From Ascoidea asiatica (lineage: Eukaryota; Ascomycota; Saccharomycetes; Ascoideales; Ascoideaceae), in NCBI GenBank assembly GCA_001600695.1, contig BCKQ01000010.1:498193-562192 (forward strand): DNA of 64,000 nucleotides, given 5' to 3'. This document shows, piece by piece, positions 48,997 through 59,527 of the stretch. A model generated the notes under the pieces. It ran no database searches. It had not been told where the DNA came from and worked only from the letters and a program-made list of their open reading frames with translations. Numbering within the stretch: position 1 is the stretch's first letter; the number at the start of each line of letters is the position of its first letter. The position numbers and the translations under genes are program-made.

Positions 48997-50870
48997 TATT
49001 TGATATTTGATAGTTTAATAGTTTGATTTAAAGAATTAATTGTTTTTAAGATTTGATTGTTTTTAAAGATTTATATTTAAGATTATATTGTAAATATATA
49101 ATAAAATTAAGTTCAGTCGTTGAAGTAATCACTATTATTTATATTCTTTTTTGTTTATTAGTATGATATTGATTACTAAACATCTTCAATTTATATAATA
49201 TATTAATGATGTTTTTTTTCAATTAATCATATCATTAAGTTATTAATTCGATAAATATTTTCCATGACCCTCAATCACTTAAAAAAAGGTTAAAATTAAA
49301 CAAAGAAAAAAAAATAAATATAGAATAAGTTATAATATCATTCTCGGATCGAGGTTTTTCTAAATCTAAGGATTTTTAAGATGAAAAAAGAGTGGTAAAT
49401 GAACTCAAACCAAAGATAAATAATGATGATGAANAATTCTTCTAGAAAAGTAGACAAAATAAAATTGATCAATTTTTGATATTTATGACAATGACTATGA
49501 CTTTGNGTTTATTATTAAGAGTAGACTATTACTTATTAATGACCGAAAAAAACACTCAATAAGTAGCATTTAACTCAATTTGTTAAACAATAGGTAAATA
49601 AAAAACAATGAAATATATCAAAGATTTACTTATTCGGATAATGACCTCGATAATCATCTAACTTCGCCACAAAACTCCTGATTTCCGGAAATAAAGGTTG
49701 TAAAAATGGGGATTTTTAATTTACGAGTTTTTCCGAGTCAGCATTTTAAGTTCAAAGAAAAACTCTGTAAACCCACAGTTTTGTTGTTACCGCAAACTTT
49801 ATTACAATTTTCCAGAAATATTTTTTTACTGCGGTTTTGAATTTCCGCCGTTTGATTTTTTTTCGTTGCCACTTCTTCTACCAAAGTAGTGACAAGAGTT
49901 GTGGCTAGTTTACCTCCACCCAAATTTAAAAAAATTGTGTGATTCGAGAACTCAAGCGAAAATTGCGTTGAGTCAAACGCAAAAGTTAACAGTTTACATT
50001 CAATTGTCCTTAGTTCTGTCTCATGACGTTCAAGTTTCATTCCATAAGTAGCGCAAAACCTGTGCAATGCAGTACTGTTATAAGTTGTGGAGCTTCTACT
50101 GACAGTATTGCGCGCTGTCAAACTGCTTCCAACGTTCTGGAGTGTTTAAATTTCTTAAATTTAAAGGAAAAATAATCAAATAGATCAAAATTCAGTTAAG
50201 TTAATCTTTAAAAAAATATCTTGTTGGAATTCATAACTTGGTTATTAAACAACAATGTTCGAGTAATTTCTTTCTCTCAATTGATTTTTTAATTTGAATT
50301 CAAAGAGAATCAACAATTTATTTAGTTACTTACTTACTTACTTACTCTACATTACTCTCTTCAAATGAGATTATTAAGGGATATGATTATTAAAAGATAG
50401 AAAATCTTAAGTTATTATATTAAGTGATATGAATATGATGATAATTACACTATTTGATATTCTTTTTATTCAAGATTCTGCATGATATTATGTACCTACG
50501 GTATTGTTATTAAGTGTTATTAAGTGTTATTTAATTTCTCTTAATTTAATCCTCAGTTATAAATTTTATAGATTTTACATTATTGATAATGGTTTAATAT
50601 AAAGATTAATATAATATAATTTCAAATTATTAAATAACTCTTTAATTAAGAATTTCATTTAAATCTCTCTATAAGAGTTAAATCAAATTTATTTCGATTT
50701 AAAGTGAATTACTCTTTTTTTTACTCTTAATTATATTAATACTAATATACAATATATATTCAAACAATTCTCCAACTCGTTTGTTCTTATTCATTAAATT
50801 TTATTCAATAACTAAATCAAAAGATTAGNTTAAATTAAATCAAGTTAAAGTAGTAAATTATATTATAAAA
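48997..50870. other. 1.9-kb divergent intergenic region
   Basis: AT-rich at both ends. A GC-richer pocket spans about 49650-50135 (TTTCCGGAAATAAAGG, AAGCGAAAATTGCGTTGAG, GTAGCGCAAAACC, TTGCGCGCTG). It contains a 127-codon minus-strand frame (49738-50121) lacking an ATG at its start and without any recognised motif. A (TTAC)n run lies at about 50325-50346 and GTTATTAAGT repeats near 50508-50530. The remainder leads into the zinc-ribbon gene. Confidence 0.5.
50325..50346. repeat. (TTAC)n microsatellite
   Basis: About five copies. A similar run occurs at 61301-61338. Confidence 0.85.
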
Positions 50871-51041
50871 ATGGTTGTTAATATGGAAAATAATAATAAA
50901 GAATTAAATGATTATAGAGCAGATCCTAAAGCATGGTATTGTAAAGTTTGTCGTGAAGGTGGAAATACAGAAGGTTCAATTGATCTTTATAAAAGAACAT
51001 GTTGTTTTTGTACAACAGTAATGAAACCAGGTTATGATTAA
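50871..51041 (+). CDS. Tiny four-cysteine zinc-ribbon protein (56 residues)
   Basis: ATG at 50871, TAA at 51039-51041. The protein is MVVNMENNNKELNDYRADPK, then AWYCKVCREGGNTEGSIDLY, then KRTCCFCTTVMKPGYD. The cysteines form C-x2-C-x16-C-x2-C (with an extra Cys inside the second pair), preceded by Trp as W-Y-C. This W-x-C-x2-C ... C-x2-C layout resembles RanBP2-type and related small fungal zinc fingers, though the inter-pair spacing is longer than the usual ten. An in-frame Met at residue 5 is an alternative start. It lies 260 bp upstream of a second protein of the same design. Its size is below common annotation cut-offs. Role unknown; protein or RNA binding is a guess. Confidence 0.68.
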   Translation: MVVNMENNNKELNDYRADPKAWYCKVCREGGNTEGSIDLYKRTCCFCTTVMKPGYD

Positions 51042-51303
51042 ATAACCACTTATATTTATTATATATATTTATCAATTATATATAGGATTAATAATCATTT
51101 ACCAATTAAGATCTTCATTTTTTTTTTTTTTTGTTCAAAAGGTCTCTTTATGAATTGCATGTTAATAATACTCATATGGTATTAGATTGTATATAAAAAG
51201 AGAAGTTTACTTAATATATTTTATAATGATTTCATATTGTTATTCATATAAATAATAAAAATAATAATATAATTATATATAATTGTATATAAATTCAATA
51301 AAT

Positions 51304-51483
51304 ATGAGAAAATCAATTGAAAAAGATATTAGCAATATCAATAGCAATAACAATAAGAATAACAATATTAAATTTGGAGAACTTTCAAATTGGAATTGTA
51401 AATATTGTAAATCAAATAATATAGATTATTATATTACTAAAGAAACTAAAAAATGTATATTTTGTAAATCATTGAATAATTAA
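51304..51483 (+). CDS. Second tiny four-cysteine zinc-ribbon protein (59 residues)
   Basis: The first ATG is at 51304; the frame is open slightly upstream without another ATG. The protein begins MRKSIEKDISNINSNNNKNN. Its core is NWNCKYCKSNN, then a spacer, then KKCIFCKSLNN. The layout is W-x-C-K-x-C-x15-C-x-F-C. That matches the neighbour at 50871 (W-Y-C-K-V-C ... C-C-F-C), so the two are probable tandem paralogues. The Asn/Lys-rich N-terminus differs. No other domain is present. Function is unknown. Confidence 0.62.
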   Translation: MRKSIEKDISNINSNNNKNNNIKFGELSNWNCKYCKSNNIDYYITKETKKCIFCKSLNN

Positions 51484-51687
51484 AGAGTAAAATAAAGGTT
51501 GTTATTAATTATTCTCGATTGTACTGTATAAGCTCTATAAAATTCATTACGGTGCTAATTGTTAACTAGTGATAAAATATCCGTTTTTTCTTATCAGTTG
51601 TTTTTTATNTTTAAAATTATTTGAAAGAGATTAATATCAAATAACAAATCAATAACAAAGCAACAATAAATAAATAAATAAATAAAT

Positions 51688-52224
51688 ATGACAAAGAGTA
51701 AAGAGTTTAAACCAATATCAGTTGGATTTGTATGTCTTGGAAATATATGTAGAAGTCCAATGGCAGAAGCAATATTTAAACATAAAGTTAATGAATTAGG
51801 TTATTCAAAATATTTTAATATAATTGATTCATTTGGAACAGCAAATTATCATTCTGGAGAAAAATCCGATTCAAGAACAATTGAAATTTGTTTAAAGAAT
51901 CAAATTAATAAAAATTATTTAAATCATAAAGCAAAACAAATCAAATCAAATGATTTTAAAAAATTTAATTTTATTTTATGTATGGATAATTCCAATTTAA
52001 GAAATTTAAAAAAAATTCAGGCAAAAGACCTAGAGAATACTAAAATTTGTTTATTTGGAGAATATAATAATAAAGAAGTTTGTGATGAGTATGGTGATAT
52101 TGTTGATGATCCTTATTATGGAGGAATTAATGGATTTGAATTCAATTATAATCAAATTGTTTTTTTCACTGAACAGTTTCTCAAAAAAGAGATTGATGAG
52201 AAGCTTTCAGCTCAAAGTAAATAG
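51688..52224 (+). CDS. LTP1: Low-molecular-weight protein tyrosine phosphatase
   Basis: 178 codons, ATG at 51688 preceded by an (AAAT)n leader. The P-loop is VGFVCLGNICRSPMAEAIFK, with the C-x5-R-S signature of the class II (low-Mr) phosphatases. The general acid region is DDPYYGGINGFE, matching the family's DP-Y-Y loop. Between them are DSFGTANYHSGEKSDSRT and NFILCMDNSNLRNL. The enzyme hydrolyses phosphotyrosine and aryl phosphates in the cytosol. S. cerevisiae Ltp1 has 161 residues; the extra residues are a short C-terminal tail. All catalytic residues are intact. Confidence 0.96.
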   Translation: MTKSKEFKPISVGFVCLGNICRSPMAEAIFKHKVNELGYSKYFNIIDSFGTANYHSGEKSDSRTIEICLKNQINKNYLNHKAKQIKSNDFKKFNFILCMDNSNLRNLKKIQAKDLENTKICLFGEYNNKEVCDEYGDIVDDPYYGGINGFEFNYNQIVFFTEQFLKKEIDEKLSAQSK

Positions 52225-53223
52225 GCAAAAGTACAATGCTATTCAAAACTACACTATTCTCCTATGTACTCTTCTATACTACTCCATAATACTCTATTCT
52301 ACTATATACTGTTACATACCAATAACCACCAACAATAAAACCAGTGCCAGATTCGGATTTAGAAGCAGAAGCAGCAAAAACTGCTGAAATTGAAGAAACT
52401 GAGGAAACCGGCGGAAGTTTGAGTTTCCGGGAAGAAAATGCACGGATACAGACTACGGAACACAAAATCACCACGGATTTGTTTTAAACGCGGCTGATTC
52501 CCGATTGGTAACAATCCAAAAACAGAAACTCGTTCCGTGTTTGGTTTTTGATTTTTTCGTTTGTGAAACGCTCCAAAAAACAGAGAAGAAATAAAAATAA
52601 ATGTTCAAAGAGGAAATAAAANAAATGAAAGAAATAAAAGAAGAAGAACAACAAATTTCAAAAGAGAACAGATTCAGAAAACAGTCAAACAAATTACAAC
52701 CATTCACTTCAATCATCATCAAAGCATCTCCAATTNACTCGCTTAAAATGCACTACAGTAGTTTCTCATTAAATACAAGTATCAAAGATGAAAGTTTCCT
52801 TCTTTAAAAACGTAATTCACTTTTGAAAGGTTAAATTTATGTAAGCCTGAGATTTAAATTCATTCACTGATAATCACTGATAACTACTTTTTAGCTTCTT
52901 TTAATCCATATTTCTTCTTCTTTTTAAGCTATCATAATCAGATTGACACCATTTGATAATTCCATTTTAATGCGTTTATAATTTTATATTTTTATATTTT
53001 TATATATTTATCGTTCCATCAAGAAATTATGAAAGAGAAAGATGAAAATAAAGTATTAAAATATCAAATATCAAATATCTAAAATCCTTTCTTGTTTTTA
53101 TTTGTTTTGATTAATCAATCTCCTTATTTTTTAATCGGATTTAAGATCTTTATCTCTTAAATATATTATTTAGACTCTTTATTTTATTCAATTTACTCTG
53201 AATTTATAATAAACTATATAATA
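52225..53223. other. 1.0-kb intergenic region, LTP1 to the transporter gene
   Basis: The 3' end of LTP1 has CTACT-type short repeats (52250-52310). A GC-richer pocket at about 52330-52570 contains many CGG/CCG words (GAAACCGGCGGAAG, TTTCCGGGAAG, ACCACGGATT, GATTCCCGATTGG). AT-rich sequence follows to the ATG at 53224. No gene recognised. Confidence 0.5.
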
Positions 53224-53361
53224 ATGTCAAATTTTAATATTAATGAAGTATTCTTAAATGATTCTGATACTACTTCTGTTTTATCTTTATCAAATAATCA
53301 AAATAATCAAAATACTTTTAATTCATATGGATCAATATCAAATCTCCTGAATAACAACAAC

Positions 53362-53405
<44 letters not shown>

Positions 53406-54867
53406 TAATAATAATAATAATCAAAGACAAAGAAGATATTCACTTAATCAACTTAAAAATTTATTCACAATAATTATCTCAAATGAAAGAAAACAATATC
53501 TCTTAGGTCTTTTTTATTTATTCATAACTGTAATAACTTGGATTGCTTCTTTACAAGTAAATAACTTATTATTAAAAGATCAAAATTCTTTTGATAAACC
53601 TTTATTTGTTTCTTTTTATACTGGTTCTTTATATTTATCTTATTTAATTCCAGATTTATTTAAAATTATAAAATCTTTTTTTATAATAAATAATGATAAA
53701 AAAAAAAAAAATCATTTTCTTAAAAATAAAATCAATTCATCATTTATTTTAATATCTTTTATAATTGCTTGGATTTATTTCATTTATAATTATTTTGCAA
53801 TGGCTGCTTTACAATATGTTTCTGCTTCAAATTCAACTGTTTTTAATACTACAACTTCTTTATTTACTTTAATTTTAGGTACTTTATTAAAAATTGAAAA
53901 ATTTAATTTAATTAAATTATTTTGTATATTCTTATCAATTTTTGGTATATTTTTAATAACTTTCTGTTCAAATGTGAATAATATAANTATTTTTGAAAAA
54001 AATTTTAAAGAAAATCCAATCTTAGGTAATTCTTTTCTTTTATTAAGTTGTTTATCTTATTCAACATATCTTTTATTTAATGATATAAAATTAACAAATA
54101 ATAAAAATATAAAAAATAAAAGAATTTTATTTGGTTTTGTTGGTTTATTAACTTTATTAACATGTTGGCCAATGATTTTAATTTTTAATTTAACAAATTT
54201 AGAAAATTTTCAAAATCCATTTGGTGATTTAAAAATTTTATCAATTTTATCAATTGGTGGTTTATTAACAATAATTTCAGATTATTTTTGTATTTTAGGT
54301 ATGTTATTAACATCACCTTTAGTTTCTTCATTATCTTTATCAACTGCAATACCATTAACAATGATTATAGATTCAATAATTTATGGATATATTAAAAAAT
54401 CAATATTTTATTATATTGGAATAATTTTAATATTTATAAGTTTTTTCATAATTTCAAATATTTCTTCAAATGAAATTATTAATAAAACTTTTGAAGAAAC
54501 TATAGAAACAAATATTGAAAATAATCAAAATTTATCACCAATTTTATCACCAATTTTAAATAATTTTAAAAAATTTAATGAAAATAATAAATATAATAAA
54601 TTAAATGTTAATAATTCTCCATTATTATTTATAAATAATTTTAATAATTTAACTCATTTTGATGATATTCCAGAATTCTCAATTGATGAAAATCTAGATA
54701 ATNATAATGATGATGATGATATTAATATCAATCAATTTAATATCAATAATACTCAACAATCATCAAATTCAACTTCAAATATTAATNTTATCACTATTGA
54801 TAATGATAAAGCAAATTTGAAATTAATTGGTGGTAAAAATCATAAATATCGTTTCAAAGAAGTTTAG
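53224..54867 (+). CDS. DMT-superfamily membrane transporter, YML018C/THI74 (SLC35F5) type
   Basis: 547 codons, ATG at 53224. The N-terminal 85 residues are Ser/Asn-rich with a run of about 19 Asn. Ten membrane spans follow, beginning YLLGLFYLFITVITWIASLQ, then VSFYTGSLYLSYLIPDLFKI, SFILISFIIAWIYFIYNYFA and the diagnostic MAALQYVSASNSTVFNTTTS (EamA-like repeat), LFCIFLSIFGIFLITFC, LGNSFLLLSCLSYSTYLLFN, ILFGFVGLLTLLTCWPMILI, ILSIGGLLTIISDYFCILGM and LVSSLSLSTAIPLTMIIDSI. In S. cerevisiae the two members are YML018C, reported at the vacuole, and the thiamine-regulated THI74. The substrate is not established. The roughly 100-residue cytosolic C-terminus is Asn-rich and acidic. Confidence 0.88.
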
Positions 54868-55245
54868 TTTAATAATCTTCCATAAACTCACTCTTTAAAT
54901 TCAGATCGCATTTTATTACAATTTTTTTCTATCATAGATCCTTTTTTTTCTCATTCTTTTCTTAGATTTTACACATTTCANATTCATTTTTTTATTTTCA
55001 TATNCAATACACATTCATTTAAAGTGATACATTTATTCTTACTTTAGTTAATTTCTATTTATTTCAATTTATGCTTTATTTATTTTAGATCCAGATTAGG
55101 CTAAATGTAAACACATCCAAACTTACGCGTTAAAAAAAAAAGATTGAAATTGTTTCGCGTCGCAAACACAAAAAAAGAATATTTCTACTGTAATATAATA
55201 ATACTAAATATAAATAGAAGATTGTTTATTTGCTTCTTTGTAATT
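54868..55245. terminator. Convergent 3' region, transporter and GRE2-like gene
   Basis: T-rich sequence (54895-55080) after the transporter, then a short GC-richer stretch ACGCGTT ... TTCGCGTCGC (55125-55165), then AT-rich sequence to the stop of the reductase gene. No gene is recognised. Confidence 0.4.
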
Positions 55246-56412
55246 CTATAAATGAGTTTTCATTTCATTTTGATTGATTTTATTGATTTTATTAGTTTTA
55301 TTTCTATAGTCAACAATTTGTTTTATAGTTTCATAAGCTGAAGTTTTGAAATCAATTACAGATTTTATACCTACAATCTCATAACTTTTTCTTGGATCAA
55401 TAAATGCTATATTATTTCTGAAAAATTCTTTATCTGGGATGAGATTTGGATCACCTTTTGCAATTTTATCATTCAATTCAGGAAATGATTCATGAATAAT
55501 ATTTAATGTACGTTGACCATAACATACATTATTTAAATTATTAAGATTTACTATTGGACATGCTAATAATCTTTTAACATTTGTTTTTTCATTTTCAATN
55601 GCAGCAATATGAAATTTAACAACATCTTTAACATGAATACAAACACCAAAAGGATTTTTGAAAAATTTAGTCTCTCTTGGATCAGTGTACAAAAGTTTAT
55701 TAACATATTCAACGGATGCATTTAATTCTTTATTGGATAAAACATCTTCAAATAATTGTGGTCCAAGAGTTACTGCAGGTAAAATAGTAGTTAATGAAAA
55801 ATTAATTTCNTTTTTATTTTTTTCAAAAAAATCCCAAGTTGCTCTTTCTGATTTTGTTTTTGAATAACAATATCCTGAAAGTGTTTTTTTTTTAGCAACT
55901 TCCCAACTACTCATATTCCAAGAATCTTCTGTATGAATATAATCTCTCATATTTTCTTTTTTAAAATCAACTAGATTAATTAATGCACCAATTGAAGAAG
56001 TATAAACAAATTTCTTAACATTTTTACCATATTTCTTTGTGGAATTCAATATTGATAAAGTTCCTTTTAATGCAGGTTTTAAAAATAAATTTTCTGTATC
56101 ATTAACTCTTGTAAACCCTGCAATTGGAGATGCTGTATGAAATACAAATTTAATATCTGGATTTCTCTTAAAAATATTATCAAAATAAACTGTCTCTTTT
56201 AAATCTTTAACAATTTCAATTTTCAAATTCAATTCATATCCACTATTAGAATATTTATTTCTAAAATTATTTAATAAGTTATCTGCTTTTTCTTGTGTTC
56301 TTACAGTACCTATAATCGAATAATTCTTTTGAATTAATGAATCAATTAAATGTAAAGCAATAAAACCATTTGCACCAGTTATCAATACAAGACCTTTTGA
56401 ATTCATTTTCAT
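55246..56412 (-). CDS. GRE2-like NADPH-dependent reductase (extended SDR), copy 1
   Basis: 388 codons, ATG at 56412 (a second ATG six bases on is equally possible). Extended short-chain dehydrogenases of the Gre2 group reduce methylglyoxal, 3-methylbutanal and diverse ketones in the cytosol with NADPH. The dinucleotide motif is VLITGANGFIALHLIDSL (G-x2-G-F-I), followed by YSIIGTVRTQEKAD, whose Arg favours NADPH. Other signatures are VFHTASPIAGF, LKPALKGTLSILNSTKKYG, VYTSSIGALI (catalytic Ser), the active-site YCYSKTKSERATWDF (Y-x3-K) and TTILPAVTLGPQLF. Length slightly exceeds the 342 of S. cerevisiae Gre2 because of a Lys/Asn-rich C-terminal tail. It is tandem with a paralogue 685 bp away. 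Confidence 0.92.
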   Translation of the reverse strand: MKMNSKGLVLITGANGFIALHLIDSLIQKNYSIIGTVRTQEKADNLLNNFRNKYSNSGYELNLKIEIVKDLKETVYFDNIFKRNPDIKFVFHTASPIAGFTRVNDTENLFLKPALKGTLSILNSTKKYGKNVKKFVYTSSIGALINLVDFKKENMRDYIHTEDSWNMSSWEVAKKKTLSGYCYSKTKSERATWDFFEKNKXEINFSLTTILPAVTLGPQLFEDVLSNKELNASVEYVNKLLYTDPRETKFFKNPFGVCIHVKDVVKFHIAXIENEKTNVKRLLACPIVNLNNLNNVCYGQRTLNIIHESFPELNDKIAKGDPNLIPDKEFFRNNIAFIDPRKSYEIVGIKSVIDFKTSAYETIKQIVDYRNKTNKINKINQNEMKTHL

Positions 56413-57097
56413 TTGTCTTTTTTCCTTTTTTTAAATGAACTTTTCTATTTGTCACCTTTTTAAAAAAAATGATTTATGATTTATTTTTTTGAAATTTCGG
56501 AGTGTTTTTATATCATTTTAAAAATTATTTAATCAAATTTTAGATAAGATAATATGATAGTCAACTTTTCATTTTCCGATTTAATATTATTTATTATCAT
56601 TAATAGTTTATCCAAATTGCTAATTCTTGATATAATCAATCATATATTGATCATTTTACTAGTATTAGAAACATAGTAATGTTGAAAAATGTATAATTTG
56701 GTAATCATGAAACAAAATAAATGATTTTGATTAATTTAAATTGGCTAATTTCATTTGAAAAGCTTTTTTTATTTTAATTATTATATTAAATCAAATGGTT
56801 GTAATATTTTAAAGGCAATTACAATAAATTGACTTATTCAATTGNTCTGATTTTTCAAATTATTTAGGCAAGAAGCTGAGGTTTTTTAATGATTTTTTTT
56901 GTATGGCACGCCTTTTTAATATCTGAGTATGTGAAGATGTCTTAGATTATAAAAATATGTACGATTTTCAATTAATATAGACAGTTTTTAACGGTATTTA
57001 TTGTTGATTATTACCAAAAAAAGTGCAATTTTTATCATTNGTTTATCTTTTACTCTATTTCTATAAATCTATAAAAAATGATCCGAACTAATCAAAT
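56413..57097. other. Spacer between the two GRE2-like genes
   Basis: AT-rich promoter of copy 1 and 3' region of copy 2. No motif of note beyond T-rich tracts. One short G/C-containing word (GTATGGCACGCC, about 56900) stands alone. Confidence 0.4.
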
Positions 57098-58210
57098 TCA
57101 AATTAAATTTTCAATCATTTTACAATCAAGAACTTGTTTGATACAATCATAAACACTTGTTTCAAGATCAATTAATTTAATATTAACTAATTCAAGACTT
57201 TTAGTTGTATCAATAAAAGCCATATATTTAGATAAATTATCATAATCAAATGAACTTTTATTATCACCAATTGCAATTTTACCATTTAATTCTGGGAATT
57301 TATTATTAATAATATTCAAAAGTCTTTGACCAGTATAAAAAGATTCATAATTACCTGGAGTTAAAATTGGAGCTGCAATTAATCTTTTTCCATTAGTTTT
57401 TTCATTTTCAATTGCAGATAAATGAAATTTTGCAACATCTCTAACATCAATTGAAATACCTTTTGGATNTAAAAAAAATGAATGATTTTTTGGATTTGAT
57501 TTTAATAAATTTGTTAAAAATTCAACAGAAGTATTTAATTTTCCATTTTTTAATAAAGAATTATTAAATAATTGTGGTCCTAAGACATAATATGGATTAA
57601 TGGTTGTGAATTTGAAATTAATTTCTCTTTCATTTTCTTTAATAAAATTCCAAGCAGATCTTTCTGCTAAACTTTTTGAAGCTGCATAAATTGTTATTGG
57701 ATTTCTTTTAGCAAATTCCCAAGGCATTAAATTCCATGAACTTTCATTATGAATAAAAGTTTTATTACCAATTTTATTAAAATTAATAATTGCAGAAACT
57801 GAAGATGTATAAATGAATTTTTTAACATTTTTACCAAAAGTTTTTGTTGAATTTAAAATTGATAAAGTTCCATTAACAGCAGGTTTCAAGAATGAATCTT
57901 CTGGATTATTATCTTTACAAATTGTGACNGGAGATGCAGTATGAAGAACACAATTAATTTCGGGAAATTTAATAAAAATATCATCAAATAATTTTGAGTT
58001 TGTAATATCATTAACAATTTCAATTTTCAAATTAATTGAATGGTTTAATTTTGAATATTTTTCATTGAAATTATTTAAAACAAATTCACTTTTTTCAATG
58101 GATCTCACAGTTCCAATAACTGAGTAATCATTCTGAAGTAATAAATCTACAATGTATAAAGAAATAAAGCCATTACAACCAGTTATTAATACAGTTCCTT
58201 TTGAAGACAT
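57098..58210 (-). CDS. GRE2-like NADPH-dependent reductase (extended SDR), copy 2
   Basis: 370 codons from the ATG at 58210. The frame is open with an ATG 96 bp further upstream, but that adds a Phe-rich sequence unlike the family, and MSSKGTVLITGCNGFIS aligns with copy 1. The dinucleotide motif is TGCNGFI with IGTVRSIEKSEF. The catalytic Ser lies in IYTSSVSAII and the Tyr/Lys in YAASKSLAERSAWNF. Other motifs are VLHTAS, LKPAVNGTLSILNSTKTFGK, TINPYYVLGPQLFN and IDVRDVAKFHLSAIENEKTN. All catalytic residues are intact. The two copies differ widely, so the duplication is not recent. Confidence 0.92.
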   Translation of the reverse strand: MSSKGTVLITGCNGFISLYIVDLLLQNDYSVIGTVRSIEKSEFVLNNFNEKYSKLNHSINLKIEIVNDITNSKLFDDIFIKFPEINCVLHTASXVTICKDNNPEDSFLKPAVNGTLSILNSTKTFGKNVKKFIYTSSVSAIINFNKIGNKTFIHNESSWNLMPWEFAKRNPITIYAASKSLAERSAWNFIKENEREINFKFTTINPYYVLGPQLFNNSLLKNGKLNTSVEFLTNLLKSNPKNHSFFLXPKGISIDVRDVAKFHLSAIENEKTNGKRLIAAPILTPGNYESFYTGQRLLNIINNKFPELNGKIAIGDNKSSFDYDNLSKYMAFIDTTKSLELVNIKLIDLETSVYDCIKQVLDCKMIENLI

Positions 58211-58591
58211 TTTGAAATATAAATATGAGAATAGGAAGAAAAAGAAAGTAAAAAGATTCTTAGAAATATCTTTGATTGAAGTTTTATGGAAAGGAAATAA
58301 ATACAAAGAAGAATAAAATTAACAATAAAATAATAATAGGATAAGTTTAACTTCCCAATATTTTGGTAGAAAATTCAATTTTTAGGGCCATTCTCCATTG
58401 GCACAAAACTAAACAAGAAAACAACTTCAAAGAAAATGGGAATAAATGGATTAATTTTTACAATATTATCAGCCGACATTTAAGACCACATGAAACTCAC
58501 TTTTATAAGAATTACTTAAAGGAATATTTCAAAATAGGAAATTTATCGGGAAAAAGTAGCTCCAACAATAACCAGTCATTAAATTCAGATT

Positions 58592-58658
58592 AATAAAGAG
58601 AATAAAGAGAATAAAGAGAATAAAGAGAATAAAGAGAATAAAGAGAATAAAGAGAATA
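58592..58658. repeat. Tandem repeat of AATAAAGAG (9 bp), about seven copies
   Basis: Near-perfect direct repeat directly downstream of the stop codon that ends the 58363-58593 open frame. Confidence 0.9.
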
Positions 58659-58724
58659 AGAATGAAAAAAAAATAATTAATTCAAATTGTTTTAATTTTG
58701 TGGGTGCTCTTCAAATTTGAAAGT

Positions 58725-58745
58725 GAGACCGGTTTTGTGGTACGT
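58725..58745 (+). promoter_or_regulatory. Bipartite dyad GAGACCG-N7-GGTACGT
   Basis: Differs from the consensus by one base in each half-site. It lies about 0.5 kb upstream of the GRE2-like copy 2 start. Confidence 0.42.
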
Positions 58746-59527
58746 TAAATACGGCGACGACACTTCCCGATTAGGAAATTAATGAATATTTTTCAATGAA
58801 AGAATCAGTGAATGAAGAAATAATCAAAGAAATGAATAATGGAAGAAGTAAAGAATTAGTCTGAAGGAGTTTCATGAATTGGCTTAGAAACTCTTTGGAA
58901 GTTTTCATCAAGTGATGAGTTTCATACTTTAAACAACCAAAGTCAGGTTAAAATAAAACTGATTTCTTTCAAAAGTAATTTTCTTTCAGTTTGGCTGTCA
59001 AACAAAAAATTGAAATGTTTTAGAATATTCAATTATAAATCAGCAACTAAATCGTATTTGAATTCTTTTCATAGGTAATCTTTTATTCTAGTTCTTTTCT
59101 TTCAAAAATGAGTACTTTAAAATTCAATAATGAATCCTTTGTTTCAACTCAAGTCCTCAATTATGAAAATCATTTTCCTCTAAAACCTGCACCCTAATCT
59201 TATCAATATATTCTTATTGAGAAAAAAGTTTTAAAGCCTATAATTCTTAGAGATCGATTGAATATTACTCAAAGATTCTACAGTAAATTAGTTAACTGAC
59301 TTTTTTTTTCTTTGATTTCAAATCAGAACTAAATGATATTCTTTTAATTATTTACATTAATATTTTCATTTGTAATAATTTATGAATAATATTATTACTT
59401 TTAACTTTGTTTTTATTNTTTTTCAGAACTCAAACCTCTTTTTTATTTTCTTCATTAAAATAATATTAAACTATATCAAATAACATAAAAAATATAAAAT
59501 GTATAATAAAATATAAAACTAACTTCC

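Larger units (their letters stand above)
58211..59527. other. 1.3-kb intergenic region upstream of GRE2-like copy 2
   Basis: Bases 58363-58593 carry an open + strand frame with balanced composition (contains HLRPHETHFYKNYLKEYF) but no ATG; it might be a 3' exon or chance. A 9-bp tandem repeat lies at 58592-58658. A dyad is at 58725-58745, followed by GGCGACGACACTTCCCGATTAGG-like GC-richer words (58750-58775). The rest to 59527 is AT-rich 3' sequence of the LRR gene. Confidence 0.5.

Noticed and set aside
49738-50121. 127-codon minus-strand frame
   Set aside because: It starts at TTG and has no recognisable domain. It stays open mainly because the pocket is less AT-rich. Its balanced composition makes it the least certain of the rejections.
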